Shown piece after piece: positions 19,395-27,507 of a DNA stretch of 64,000 nt. A program made the translations under genes and the position numbers. Numbering within the stretch: the stretch's first letter is position 1; the number at the start of each line of letters is the position of its first letter. This DNA is from Bdellovibrio bacteriovorus (lineage in GTDB: Bacteria; Bdellovibrionota; Bdellovibrionia; Bdellovibrionales; Bdellovibrionaceae): positions 1-64,000 of the forward strand of contig NZ_LUKE01000003.1 in assembly GCF_001592735.1 (NCBI RefSeq). The letters run 5' to 3'. The notes under the pieces were generated by a model. It was not told the origin of the DNA and did not search any database. It saw only the letters and a program-made list of their open reading frames with translations.

Positions 19395-19513
19395 TGTTAC
19401 TAAATTATAAAGAAAGTATTAACAATTTAATATCATATAAATGGATTAATATGCGGCTACGCGTTAAAAGTGTTTTCGGGTTCCAGATTGAAACAATAAA
19501 CCTCGGAGTTTTT

Positions 19514-19864
19514 ATGAAACTGATCTGTTTTTTTGCTGCTTTGTCTTTCTGCTTTAACGCCTTTGCCGAGAGTGCTAGGCAATATCGCACCTGCAGCAAC
19601 GCAAGTGATACTATTCGACTGCAGCTTTTCGCTGGACCTGGGTCCTATGGCGACACGGCTTCCGATGTTTTTGGCGCCTGGGTAAAAGGAATTGAATACA
19701 AGGCGTTAGCGACCGCACTTTCAGAAGAAAAATTAATTTCGCGAGTCGTTGAAGATGAATACACCACAGTGATCACCACTAGCATTGCTTTGGAGTTGGA
19801 GTTGGAAAACGAAACTAAAATCCAAGACAGTTTTATCTGTACTGAAGTTCGCTATGTTCCCTAA
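19514..19864 (+). CDS. Small secreted protein
   Basis: 116 residues from the ATG at 19514, which begins a signal peptide (MKLICFFAALSFCFNAFAES) and has GGAG upstream. The frame is open further upstream to 19394, but that part is AT-rich and lacks a start signal. The mature part has two Cys (one near each end). No family is recognised. It is the first gene of a co-directional run of four secreted products (19514-22258), divergent from a TIGR02147 gene. Confidence 0.75.
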   Translation: MKLICFFAALSFCFNAFAESARQYRTCSNASDTIRLQLFAGPGSYGDTASDVFGAWVKGIEYKALATALSEEKLISRVVEDEYTTVITTSIALELELENETKIQDSFICTEVRYVP

Positions 19865-19881
19865 AGGACGAAGGATCTTTT

Positions 19882-20277
19882 ATGAAACAATCATTCCATA
19901 AAAACTTGCTGCTCACTATCGTAGGAATTTTTTTATCCCTTAATGCTCACGCGCAGATCGTAGATCTTCCGAATCCATATGATAATGAGGGATTAGCTCA
20001 CCAGCAGATAGGTCCCTATCCGGCGTTAGTATCTGGATTAAAGTTTTCGAAAACTCAAGAATGTAGTTTGGCGGGCGACCCTTCTGATATGAATGAGATC
20101 GTGAAATACCTTTGTACAGGCAAGGCTATCGCTGACGGCTATGCAGAGTGCAAATCATATCCATGTGAAAAGTGCGTCATTGATTCTATAAAAACTGAGA
20201 ACTTAAAAAGTATTTTTAGGACCAGAGCCTATGGAAAAGCCGATGTGGTCCTTCGAGGAGTTAATTGCAGCCAGTGA
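19882..20277 (+). CDS. Small Cys-rich secreted protein
   Basis: 131 residues with signal peptide (residues 1-24, ending NAHAQ). The mature part carries six Cys (KTQECSLAG, YLCTG, YAECKSYPCEKCVID, GVNCSQ), suggesting disulfides. It starts 17 bases after the previous gene. No known fold is recognised. It may be an exported toxin-like, inhibitor-like or structural protein; that is a guess from size and Cys content only. Confidence 0.75.
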   Translation: MKQSFHKNLLLTIVGIFLSLNAHAQIVDLPNPYDNEGLAHQQIGPYPALVSGLKFSKTQECSLAGDPSDMNEIVKYLCTGKAIADGYAECKSYPCEKCVIDSIKTENLKSIFRTRAYGKADVVLRGVNCSQ

Positions 20278-20324
20278 TGGCCATCGGCTCAAATCTTGAA
20301 GTGAAAGTGTCTAGGAGAATCGCC

Positions 20325-21431
20325 ATGTTTATCAGAACCGTTAAAAACTTCTTGGTCCTCATTGTGGTGACAAATTTTGGAGTGGTAGCAACTGCTGGAC
20401 AGGGGACGAAAATGGTGCCTCAAAATGAGACATCAAAAGTCTTCGACCTGAATCCAAAATATACTAAATCTGATCTGCCTATGGAGCTAAAGAATTTACC
20501 CGTTCTTTTGGACTCACGGCGTATTCAGTTTGACGATAATGTGCGAACCAGTACCTTCAATCTTGATGCGCTGATGGGTCCAGGTTCTGGCGGCGGCGGA
20601 AATATTTGCGCCCAGGGAATTGCAACCGCTGTAAAGTTCATCCGTTCTAATCTGTATTTAATTCCATTTGCTAACTCAAGACATCGCGAAAATTTTGAAA
20701 AAAGCCTAGTAAGTGTTGAGTACCGTCAAGGGGGGCAGCTTGAGCTGCGCGGGCAGCCCGTGAACGCCATCAACTATCCCGCTTACAAGCTTATTGTTTT
20801 GGATAGTGCTATTTGTGCCTCGTTGGCGGAAGGATCACCCTCGGCGTACAGTCTGCTGGTCCATGAGCATCTTGGTATTGCGGGGATTGATGACCGCAGT
20901 TATCAAATTTCGACGGTTTTCAGTAAAAAGGTCGCCCCGACATTAATGCTTCTTCCGAATATGGAGCGCATGAAGAAAGCCGTGATAAAAAAGTTCTTAA
21001 CGGATGTAAAAAATCCGCAATCAGACTTAAGTAAGTTATTGAAAAAAATCAATGACGATACCATTGATGGTCGCAATCGCGAAGGGTCGTTGATAATTCC
21101 AGAATCGGAACTTGATCTGCAGGTCGTGCTGTTAAGCCGGATGGAGATTGAAGCGACGTGGGATTACGGGTCGTTTAAAAATGGAGTGTGCACCGCCACG
21201 GGCGAAGAGGCCGATTATCGGATTTTCCTAGGTGGATTTTCAAATATGCGTGGGGGAAACTATTTACACACCTACGCTTTTGACCTGCAAGTCAGACGCA
21301 TTCTTCGCATGAAAGTAAAAGGCACTAAGTCTTGCAATGATTTTTTAGAAAGTGACAGTTATGCCTCTTTGTATGGTCCAACCACCGAAGAAATCGAAGT
21401 TGATAGTATTTCGTATGTTGAACCAAAGTAA
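20325..21431 (+). CDS. Secreted protein with Gly-rich motif and HEHLGIAG core (family member A)
   Basis: 368 residues from the ATG at 20325 (AGGAG upstream); the longer frame overlaps the previous gene. Signal peptide about residues 1-25. Key features: a Gly-rich segment PGSGGGGNICAQG (about residue 85), then NYPAYKLIVLD and LLVHEHLGIAGIDDRSYQIS (about residues 148-200). The last two match the protein at 37514-38470 (NYPAKNMVVIN, MLIFHEILGLAGLE). His-Glu followed by Gly suggests a metal or catalytic site, but the full HExxH is missing. The mature protein is presumably periplasmic or secreted. It lies near a TIGR02147 gene and just before a trypsin-like protease. Confidence 0.75.
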   Translation: MFIRTVKNFLVLIVVTNFGVVATAGQGTKMVPQNETSKVFDLNPKYTKSDLPMELKNLPVLLDSRRIQFDDNVRTSTFNLDALMGPGSGGGGNICAQGIATAVKFIRSNLYLIPFANSRHRENFEKSLVSVEYRQGGQLELRGQPVNAINYPAYKLIVLDSAICASLAEGSPSAYSLLVHEHLGIAGIDDRSYQISTVFSKKVAPTLMLLPNMERMKKAVIKKFLTDVKNPQSDLSKLLKKINDDTIDGRNREGSLIIPESELDLQVVLLSRMEIEATWDYGSFKNGVCTATGEEADYRIFLGGFSNMRGGNYLHTYAFDLQVRRILRMKVKGTKSCNDFLESDSYASLYGPTTEEIEVDSISYVEPK

Positions 21432-21445
21432 AGCCGGGAGTACCC

Positions 21446-22258
21446 ATGAAGACCTCTATGTTTTTAATCTTTGTGAATTTGATATTTTCACTCGCGACCA
21501 CGGCCCATGCCGATTATCAAGATCCGGGCGTGTTTGAAAATTTTCAGTTTCAGTCAAGTTCCGTAGTTCGCGGAGCAGAGCCTGCAAGCGCCAATGACGT
21601 CGTCTCAAGTTCAACCGTGTTAATTCAAACTTCTTCCGGAGGAATTTGCTCTGGAACTCTGATAGCTGCAGACTTAGTTATCACCGCCGCCCACTGCGTG
21701 GTGGGTGAGAGCTTATTTATGATTCAAGGAAGTTACAAAGGAACATCAGTCATCAAGTTAGGCCAGGCCTATCGATCTCATCCCAAGTTTTCAATTAACA
21801 AAATATTGATGGGAATGGCCGGCAAATCAGCCACCCATGATATTGCGCTTATTCATCTTGGTGATAAATTTCCGGCTGTGTTCAGGCCAGCCTCCCTTCC
21901 TGCAAGGGAAGTGCGATACAGTGAACAGAAAGTGGTCATTGCTGGATATGGCACCACCTTTTCTAGCAAAGATAAAAATAAAAAATCAGACGCTGGAACT
22001 CTCCGGTTTGGAGCCGCCACCGTGACCTCCTATAAATCGGGAGCGTCTATCCAATTAAAAGAAAATGGAAAAGCTTACGGATGTCCCGGCGATTCCGGGG
22101 GGCCCCTTTACACGAATTCGCGAGATCGATTGGTTATCATCGGAATTCATTCTTGGGGAAACTGTGACTGGAGCACCGCGAACGCGGAATCAGTGGGTCA
22201 ACATTTGCAGTGGATTAATAAGGCCGCGGAACAGCTGCGATCCGGCGCCGAAATGTAA
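21446..22258 (+). CDS. Secreted trypsin-like serine protease
   Basis: 270 residues with signal peptide (ending TAHAD). S1 family catalytic residues are visible: His in VITAAHCVV, Asp in THDIALIHL and Ser in GCPGDSGGPL. The length fits a single chymotrypsin-fold domain. It follows family member A by 14 bases, so both are probably on one transcript. It may process or act with the co-expressed secreted proteins, or digest prey or host proteins; both ideas are inferred. Confidence 0.9.
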   Translation: MKTSMFLIFVNLIFSLATTAHADYQDPGVFENFQFQSSSVVRGAEPASANDVVSSSTVLIQTSSGGICSGTLIAADLVITAAHCVVGESLFMIQGSYKGTSVIKLGQAYRSHPKFSINKILMGMAGKSATHDIALIHLGDKFPAVFRPASLPAREVRYSEQKVVIAGYGTTFSSKDKNKKSDAGTLRFGAATVTSYKSGASIQLKENGKAYGCPGDSGGPLYTNSRDRLVIIGIHSWGNCDWSTANAESVGQHLQWINKAAEQLRSGAEM

Positions 22259-22439
22259 GGCGAATCTTATCAGACTGGACATCAGGCTTTGAACTGGATA
22301 TGCCTAGAGTTCGGAGGATTCTATGAAATACCAAGAATAATCCTAAAAATGTATTTGAAGATTACTATCCTGGCTTAGCGACGGAGACACGATTGGTGTT
22401 GCTTATCCAGGGGAATGAACTCGTTGATGCGAAAGAACG

Positions 22440-23369
22440 ATGGATATTTCCTCTCTCTTAAACAAAATTAAATCCGTGAATGGCTTTTCGCGGGTCACAC
22501 CCATACTTGAGGGTTACTCCTCGGATAAAAAATATCTTGTCGGCATCGGCGATCAGAAATTATTGCTTCGGACATTTAAGCCCGAGGAGTTGCCTAGAAA
22601 ATCTGAAGAGTTTGAAGCCCTGAAAATGATGGTTTCGCGCAAAGTGAAGTGTTCAGCTCCCATTGAGTTGGGGATGGATGAAAGCGGGCAAGTGGCTTAT
22701 ATGGTGCTAAGTTATGTGGAAGGAACTGATGCGGAAAAGGCAGTTCTGTACTTAAGCCATCGTGAACAATACGATCTGGGATTTCAGGCGGGCGTTGAAC
22801 TTTTCAAGGTGAACAGTTGCGAGGCTCCACTGAAGGTAACTGCTTGGGACGTGAGAAAATCCGCTAAGCATCAGCGATATATAAAAAAGTACTGGGAACA
22901 AGATGTTAGAGTAAGTCATGACAGAGTCATTGAGCGATTTATCGAAGATCACATGTCGCTTATGAAAGATCGGCCGAATCGCTTTCAGCATGATGATTTT
23001 CATATTAGAAATATGATTGTTGATGGTAAAGATCTTTCTGGTATTATAGATTTTGGGCGCTTTGATTGGGGCGATCCGATTCATGAGTTTCTCAAAGTCG
23101 GTCAATTCAGTTCTGAGGTGAGTGTGCCGTTTTCTGTGGGTCAAATTCACGGCTATTTTGGCGGAACTGAACCGAACGATGAATTCTGGTCTCTATACTC
23201 TCTTTATTTGGCAATGTCGGTTTTTTCTTCGGTAGTTTGGACGGGGCAAGTTTGTCCCGATGAAATGCCCAGTATGCTGAAAATTCTGGAACGGGTGATT
23301 AACGATCACCAGGATTTTAGCAATCTTCGTCCTTCCTGGTATACTAACTTCAGTGCCAAAGGGCTCTAA
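22440..23369 (+). CDS. Phosphotransferase (APH/choline-kinase-like fold)
   Basis: 309 residues. Kinase-like lobe features: a Lys/Arg strand (QKLLLRTFKPEELP), Brenner motif FQHDDFHIRNMIV with catalytic Asp near residue 183, and IIDFGRFDWGDP with the metal-binding Asp. This is the aminoglycoside/macrolide phosphotransferase superfamily. The substrate is not predictable; small molecules, sugars and choline are all known. The ribosome-binding site is weak. It stands alone between secreted protease genes. Confidence 0.85.
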   Translation: MDISSLLNKIKSVNGFSRVTPILEGYSSDKKYLVGIGDQKLLLRTFKPEELPRKSEEFEALKMMVSRKVKCSAPIELGMDESGQVAYMVLSYVEGTDAEKAVLYLSHREQYDLGFQAGVELFKVNSCEAPLKVTAWDVRKSAKHQRYIKKYWEQDVRVSHDRVIERFIEDHMSLMKDRPNRFQHDDFHIRNMIVDGKDLSGIIDFGRFDWGDPIHEFLKVGQFSSEVSVPFSVGQIHGYFGGTEPNDEFWSLYSLYLAMSVFSSVVWTGQVCPDEMPSMLKILERVINDHQDFSNLRPSWYTNFSAKGL

Positions 23370-23462
23370 AGAAGCGACCAAGTAGTTATTCTTGGCGTGA
23401 ATATCACGATTCCGCCTTGACGGTTGTTGTCGACTTGTTACTCTTTAGAAAGAGGAACTTAT

Positions 23463-24335
23463 ATGTCTAAAAAAGTAATGGCAGCGATTTTAGGACTTTT
23501 GATTTCTGGCTGTACAAGCTCTTCCGTCAGAAATCCGGCGATGATCGGTGGATCTCAGGTCCGAGCTAAATCGGGTGTGTTTTTAGGGGATTGCTCGGGG
23601 ACCATGATTGCGCCGCACATAATTCTGACGGCCGGTCACTGCGTTTATAGCTATAAGGAATCCCGAGAGCTCGGCCCCCTTCTTCACAAAGGCCGTGAAA
23701 TCCTTATTAACAGTTTCGATGGCCCGGATGAGAAAAATATCAAGCGAACTTTCATCGTAGAAATTGACCGCACCGAAGTTCATCCTTCTTGGAAAATCGC
23801 GCTTAAGAATCCTCAGAAAAGTGCGGACGTCGCCGCTGACGCTCCCACCGTCAGCGATGTGGGGCTTGTTTTTCTTAAACAAAAACTCCCCGTTGAAACC
23901 GCCGTGCTGCCGGGGCCTGATCTTTTGGATCAAATGCCTTCGGACGTGATTGGTTTTGCGGTTCTTGGTGCGGGCTGCACTCGACGTGGCGATGACTTTT
24001 CTGCCGGAGCCATGAAGGGGGCACTTTATAATCGGGCATCAGTAAAGTCTCATAAAGTTTTGGTCGCTCCCCAGGACGCCATCACCGAAGCACCCGCAGG
24101 TCCTTGCAAAAAAGATTCTGGTGGGGGAGCTTTTCTATTAGATAAATCAGCAAAAAATTTCGAATCAGGGCCTGTTGTCGGTGTCTCAAGTATTATGGCG
24201 GGCACGGCTGAAGATGCGATGAGGGAAGCTCCCACGGCATTTTATATTGCTCGGATTGATAGAAAAGATGTTTTAGAGTGGATACAGTCCAAGATGAAGG
24301 GCAAAGCTCCTAAAGAAACGGCGCCCAGCCTTTAG
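23463..24335 (+). CDS. Trypsin-like serine protease, lipoprotein
   Basis: 290 residues from the ATG at 23463 (GAGGA upstream). Lipobox LLISGC (Cys18). S1 residues: His in LTAGHCVY, Asp in VSDVGLVFL, Ser in KKDSGGGAF. The Ser motif is GGG rather than GGP, a mild deviation. An unusual CTRRGDD segment suggests an extra disulfide. The TIGR02147 gene at 24348 follows after 12 bases, so protease and regulator are probably co-transcribed. Confidence 0.85.
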   Translation: MSKKVMAAILGLLISGCTSSSVRNPAMIGGSQVRAKSGVFLGDCSGTMIAPHIILTAGHCVYSYKESRELGPLLHKGREILINSFDGPDEKNIKRTFIVEIDRTEVHPSWKIALKNPQKSADVAADAPTVSDVGLVFLKQKLPVETAVLPGPDLLDQMPSDVIGFAVLGAGCTRRGDDFSAGAMKGALYNRASVKSHKVLVAPQDAITEAPAGPCKKDSGGGAFLLDKSAKNFESGPVVGVSSIMAGTAEDAMREAPTAFYIARIDRKDVLEWIQSKMKGKAPKETAPSL

Positions 24336-24347
24336 CAAACGAGAGTC

Positions 24348-25094
24348 ATGATTTCATATATCGACATCCTGAAATTTGAATACGGATCTCGCAAGCGTCA
24401 AAACCGCGCCTATTCAGAACGCGCTTTTGCCCGGGATCTGGGGGTGTCGGCCAGTTTCTTAAAAGCTCTTTTCCAAGAAAAAAAACACTTAAGTGAAGCG
24501 CGGGCCAAATTGGTGGCCAAAAAACTTAAGATTTCACAAAACGAACAGCAGGAATTTTTAAGGGTCTTTTATCGCACGGTGGCCTCGGCTTCCAAAAAAA
24601 AAGAAGGCAAAGCGATTCTAAAAAAAGACGACATCTCTGCTTTGTCGGAGTGGTGCTGTTTTGTGATCGTGGAATTGGTCAAGATCAAGCAAGGCGTGAC
24701 GAGCCAAGAAATCTCAGCCGTGATCGGGATCTCTCCGTTAAAAACTAAAAATACCCTCAAGCTGCTAGTTGAAAAAAATATGCTTGTGGTAAAAGAAGGA
24801 CGTTTCTTTAGTCATTTGGGGGCCTATGAGGTGCCCTCGATGCCTTCTGAAGCCATTCGTGGGTATCATCGCCAAATGCTCACTTTGGCCATCAAATCCC
24901 TCGAGGCTCAAACATTTGAAAATCGAGACTTCCGGGGCTTGACGTTAGCCATTGAAAAGTCTCGCATAGGCGAGGCAAAAAAATTCTTAGATAAATGTGT
25001 CAGCGAGTTTGAACGAAGATTTTCCGCTAAAGAGGCGGATGCGATCTATCAGCTCCATACAAGTTTTTTTAAGCTGAACAAAAAGGACTTCTGA
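24348..25094 (+). CDS. TIGR02147 family protein (putative regulator)
   Basis: 248 residues. N-terminus SYIDILKFEYGSRKRQNRAYSERAFARDLGVSASFLKALF has the family pattern with a helix-turn-helix-like stretch. The middle has a winged-helix-like segment (about 115-160) and the C-terminus ends EADAIYQLHTSFFKLNKK. It is a close paralogue of the convergent gene at 25098-25838; their stop codons are 3 bases apart. It sits directly behind a trypsin-like protease gene. No terminator lies between the two convergent regulators. Confidence 0.85.
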   Translation: MISYIDILKFEYGSRKRQNRAYSERAFARDLGVSASFLKALFQEKKHLSEARAKLVAKKLKISQNEQQEFLRVFYRTVASASKKKEGKAILKKDDISALSEWCCFVIVELVKIKQGVTSQEISAVIGISPLKTKNTLKLLVEKNMLVVKEGRFFSHLGAYEVPSMPSEAIRGYHRQMLTLAIKSLEAQTFENRDFRGLTLAIEKSRIGEAKKFLDKCVSEFERRFSAKEADAIYQLHTSFFKLNKKDF

Positions 25095-25097
25095 GTT

Positions 25098-25838
25098 TTA
25101 TTTTTTATCCATTCTAAAAAAAGACGTCGACAGTTGGTAAACGGCGTCCGCCTCGTCGCTGCGAAAGTGATCTTCAAAGGCCTCATGAAATCTTTTGATA
25201 AAGGCCTTGGCTTCGACCGTCCTTGATTTATTAAAAGCCAGGGTCACGCCACGAAAATCCCGGGAATAAGCGGGGGTGGTTTGAAGGGCTTTATTCGCAC
25301 GATCTAACAATTGTTGATGGTACGATTCTAAGGCGGGCCCCAGCGCGGGATCGACTTCGTAATTTTTTGCCGGCGTATAGGAGCCGCGGTCATGAGCCTT
25401 TAAAAGGCCTAACAAGGTCAGCTGCTCAAGAGCCGTGTGAAAATCTTGATCCGAAATTTCTAAACTGTTTTGCACTTCGCGTGGGGCTCTATTTCCCCCG
25501 TGAAGTTTAAAAGCCTCAACTATCGCGAAATAATACCAGGGGAGCTCGGACCACTTTTCCATATTCAGGATCGCTTTTCCGCGGGGACGTTTCTGTGTTT
25601 GCGATGTCAGTTCGTAAACGGAAGATAGAAATTGATTCTTACGCTCTTCATCCCACGGAAGACGTTTAAGCACAGAAGCCGCCCGGATTTTGCTAAGATG
25701 GCGCTGGCCTTGGAAAAGCATTTTTAAAAAGCTTGCCGAAAGTCCCAGTTGGCGAGCAAAGGCCCTTTCAGAATAAGCCTTATTCTGCGATTTTCTGGCT
25801 TGATATTCATTTTTTAAAAGTTCGATATAATTGCTCAC
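25098..25838 (-). CDS. TIGR02147 family protein (putative regulator), paralogue of its convergent neighbour
   Basis: 246 residues from a GTG start (AGG upstream). N-terminus SNYIELLKNEYQARKSQNKAYSERAFARQLGLSASFLKML aligns without gaps with the gene at 24348, as do the middle and the C-terminus (EADAVYQLSTSFFRMDKK). It is divergent from the secreted-protein gene at 26018, with 179 bases between them. The close similarity suggests inverted duplication, or duplication followed by inversion. Confidence 0.85.
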   Translation of the reverse strand: MSNYIELLKNEYQARKSQNKAYSERAFARQLGLSASFLKMLFQGQRHLSKIRAASVLKRLPWDEERKNQFLSSVYELTSQTQKRPRGKAILNMEKWSELPWYYFAIVEAFKLHGGNRAPREVQNSLEISDQDFHTALEQLTLLGLLKAHDRGSYTPAKNYEVDPALGPALESYHQQLLDRANKALQTTPAYSRDFRGVTLAFNKSRTVEAKAFIKRFHEAFEDHFRSDEADAVYQLSTSFFRMDKK

Positions 25839-26017
25839 CTGGAAGAAATGATATGGAACCGGAGGCTCTCAGCTCAAGAGGGGGAGTCACATAGTGTTCA
25901 CCGCAACGTTGTGCGTGGAGAACACGTGGTGTCACAACGGGCGTTCCCATGCGTTGACAATAAAGACCCGAACGCAATAGGTTTGCTCCGATCATTTGGG
26001 AATGCTTCGGGAGGAAG

Positions 26018-27007
26018 ATGAAAGCACTGCTTCTAGTCATTTTGGTCCTTGGGGCTTTGTCTGGGAATGCGGCACCTGATCCGGGGGGCGGCGGTGGCAC
26101 CGTGGGAAACGGTGGTGACGTGGTGGTGTGTCCTGCTCTAAACACGGTCCTGCTTTTAGATATCTATGAGGCCGATAAGCTCCGTGGATTTAAGTTATCC
26201 TTGGGAAGCTCGGAGTTGACCGTAAAGCAGAAAATTCAAATCGCTATCGCACGTCTTAAAAGACTTGATCCGGTTCGCGCATCGACCGTGGATTACAACG
26301 CAAATACTTTTTTTAAGGAAGCAAAGTTCATCAGCGGTATTGCCCTTCGCGATGTGGAAGATTCTTTAGAACCTTTTTTACCGGCGGGCTGCCATAAAGA
26401 ACAAATCGCCATTCAAAATGCGAAGGTCGTGCCCGAAGATCCTTTTTACGTTGTTAATGCCGAGCTGTGGGAAAAATTAGATAACGACAATCAAGCAGCT
26501 CTAGTGATCCACGAAGCTATATTCCGAGCCGCACGGGGAACATGGTCTTCATCCCTGGTGCGACTGCTAAACTCGGCGGCATTTTCGGATCGCTTTGATA
26601 ATCTACCGGTCGGTGCTTACTATAAATTTATGTCGGGGACGGAATTAGCCTCAACCGTAAAGGCGGTTTATGCCGGCAACGATGTTTGGTATTACCAGCT
26701 TGAAGAGCAGTGGAACTTTAGGCATTTCTTTTCTTTGCCACGATTTGAAAATTCCGCAGATATAGGTGTGACCTGGGAACGGGCTTGCGGCTTTACTTGG
26801 GGAAAACCCATTACGCCCGCAGATCTGCCGGTGATGAAAGATCTGGTGCAAAATAATTACGGCACTCCGGAGACCGTTCCGGTTTGGGTTCAGACAGGCG
26901 AAGCAAACGCTCAACCCTTCTGGCTCAGTTTACTGGCGCCGGTGCAAAGCGTACTTCAAGAGGCTAAATATCAAGTATGGTGCAAAGGAGCGAAGTTTCC
27001 TTATTAA
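26018..27007 (+). CDS. Secreted protein with GGGxxGNGGD motif (family member B)
   Basis: 329 residues with signal peptide (MKALLLVILVLGALSGNAAP). The mature N-terminus reads PDPGGGGGTVGNGGDVVVCP. The core has AALVIHEAIFRAARGTW (about residue 165), matching the His-Glu position of members A and C. Six Cys are scattered through the protein. GGAGG precedes the ATG. The fold is unknown. It is divergent from a TIGR02147 gene. Confidence 0.75.
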   Translation: MKALLLVILVLGALSGNAAPDPGGGGGTVGNGGDVVVCPALNTVLLLDIYEADKLRGFKLSLGSSELTVKQKIQIAIARLKRLDPVRASTVDYNANTFFKEAKFISGIALRDVEDSLEPFLPAGCHKEQIAIQNAKVVPEDPFYVVNAELWEKLDNDNQAALVIHEAIFRAARGTWSSSLVRLLNSAAFSDRFDNLPVGAYYKFMSGTELASTVKAVYAGNDVWYYQLEEQWNFRHFFSLPRFENSADIGVTWERACGFTWGKPITPADLPVMKDLVQNNYGTPETVPVWVQTGEANAQPFWLSLLAPVQSVLQEAKYQVWCKGAKFPY

Positions 27008-27098
27008 GTCCTGATGGGGTGGGTCGCAAATGCAGCTGTGCAGCGCTCTGAAGTGATCCCCGGCGCATCGCGCCAGGGCTGCTCTTAAAAATGGCAAC

Positions 27099-27127
27099 TC
27101 GACTTAAATATTGATTCTTCCTAATAA
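27099..27127 (+). promoter_or_regulatory. Candidate sigma-70 promoter of the yajC-secDF operon
   Basis: TCGACT and TAATAA hexamers, 17 bases apart, end about 41 bases before the yajC start. A GC-rich hairpin (GGCGC/GCGCC, 27062-27074) upstream may end the previous transcript. Confidence 0.35.
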
Positions 27128-27168
27128 TAATGATGAATTTTTATGTCATCGTTCAAATTGGAGGACTC

Positions 27169-27507
27169 ATGTTTAACGGACTTCTTGTATCTACAGCTCA
27201 CGCGCAAACCGCGACTGGCTCTCAGCCCTCGGCCTTCGAAATGTTTGTGCCGTTTATCTTTATCTTTGTTATTTTTTACTTCCTTATTATTCGCCCCCAA
27301 TCCAAACGCCAAAAAGATCATCAGAAATTTTTGACGGAAGTGAAACGTGGGGACGAGGTGGTGACTTCATCGGGCATTTTAGGCCGCATTGAAGGTATCA
27401 CGGACCAATTCGTGACTTTGGAAATTGCTGACGGCGTGCGCGTGAAAATGCTTCGCAGTCAGATTGCAACATCTCAGAAAGCAGCAACACAAGAGGAAAA
27501 GAAATAA
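27169..27507 (+). CDS. yajC: Preprotein translocase subunit YajC
   Basis: 112 residues from the ATG at 27169 (GGAGG upstream; an in-frame ATG at 27130 is less likely). One membrane span (about 24-43, VPFIFIFVIFYFLIIRP), then the conserved QSKRQKDHQKFLTEVKRGDEVVTSSGI and a short charged tail. YajC binds the SecD-SecF complex. Its stop codon overlaps the secD start by one base. Confidence 0.95.
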   Translation: MFNGLLVSTAHAQTATGSQPSAFEMFVPFIFIFVIFYFLIIRPQSKRQKDHQKFLTEVKRGDEVVTSSGILGRIEGITDQFVTLEIADGVRVKMLRSQIATSQKAATQEEKK

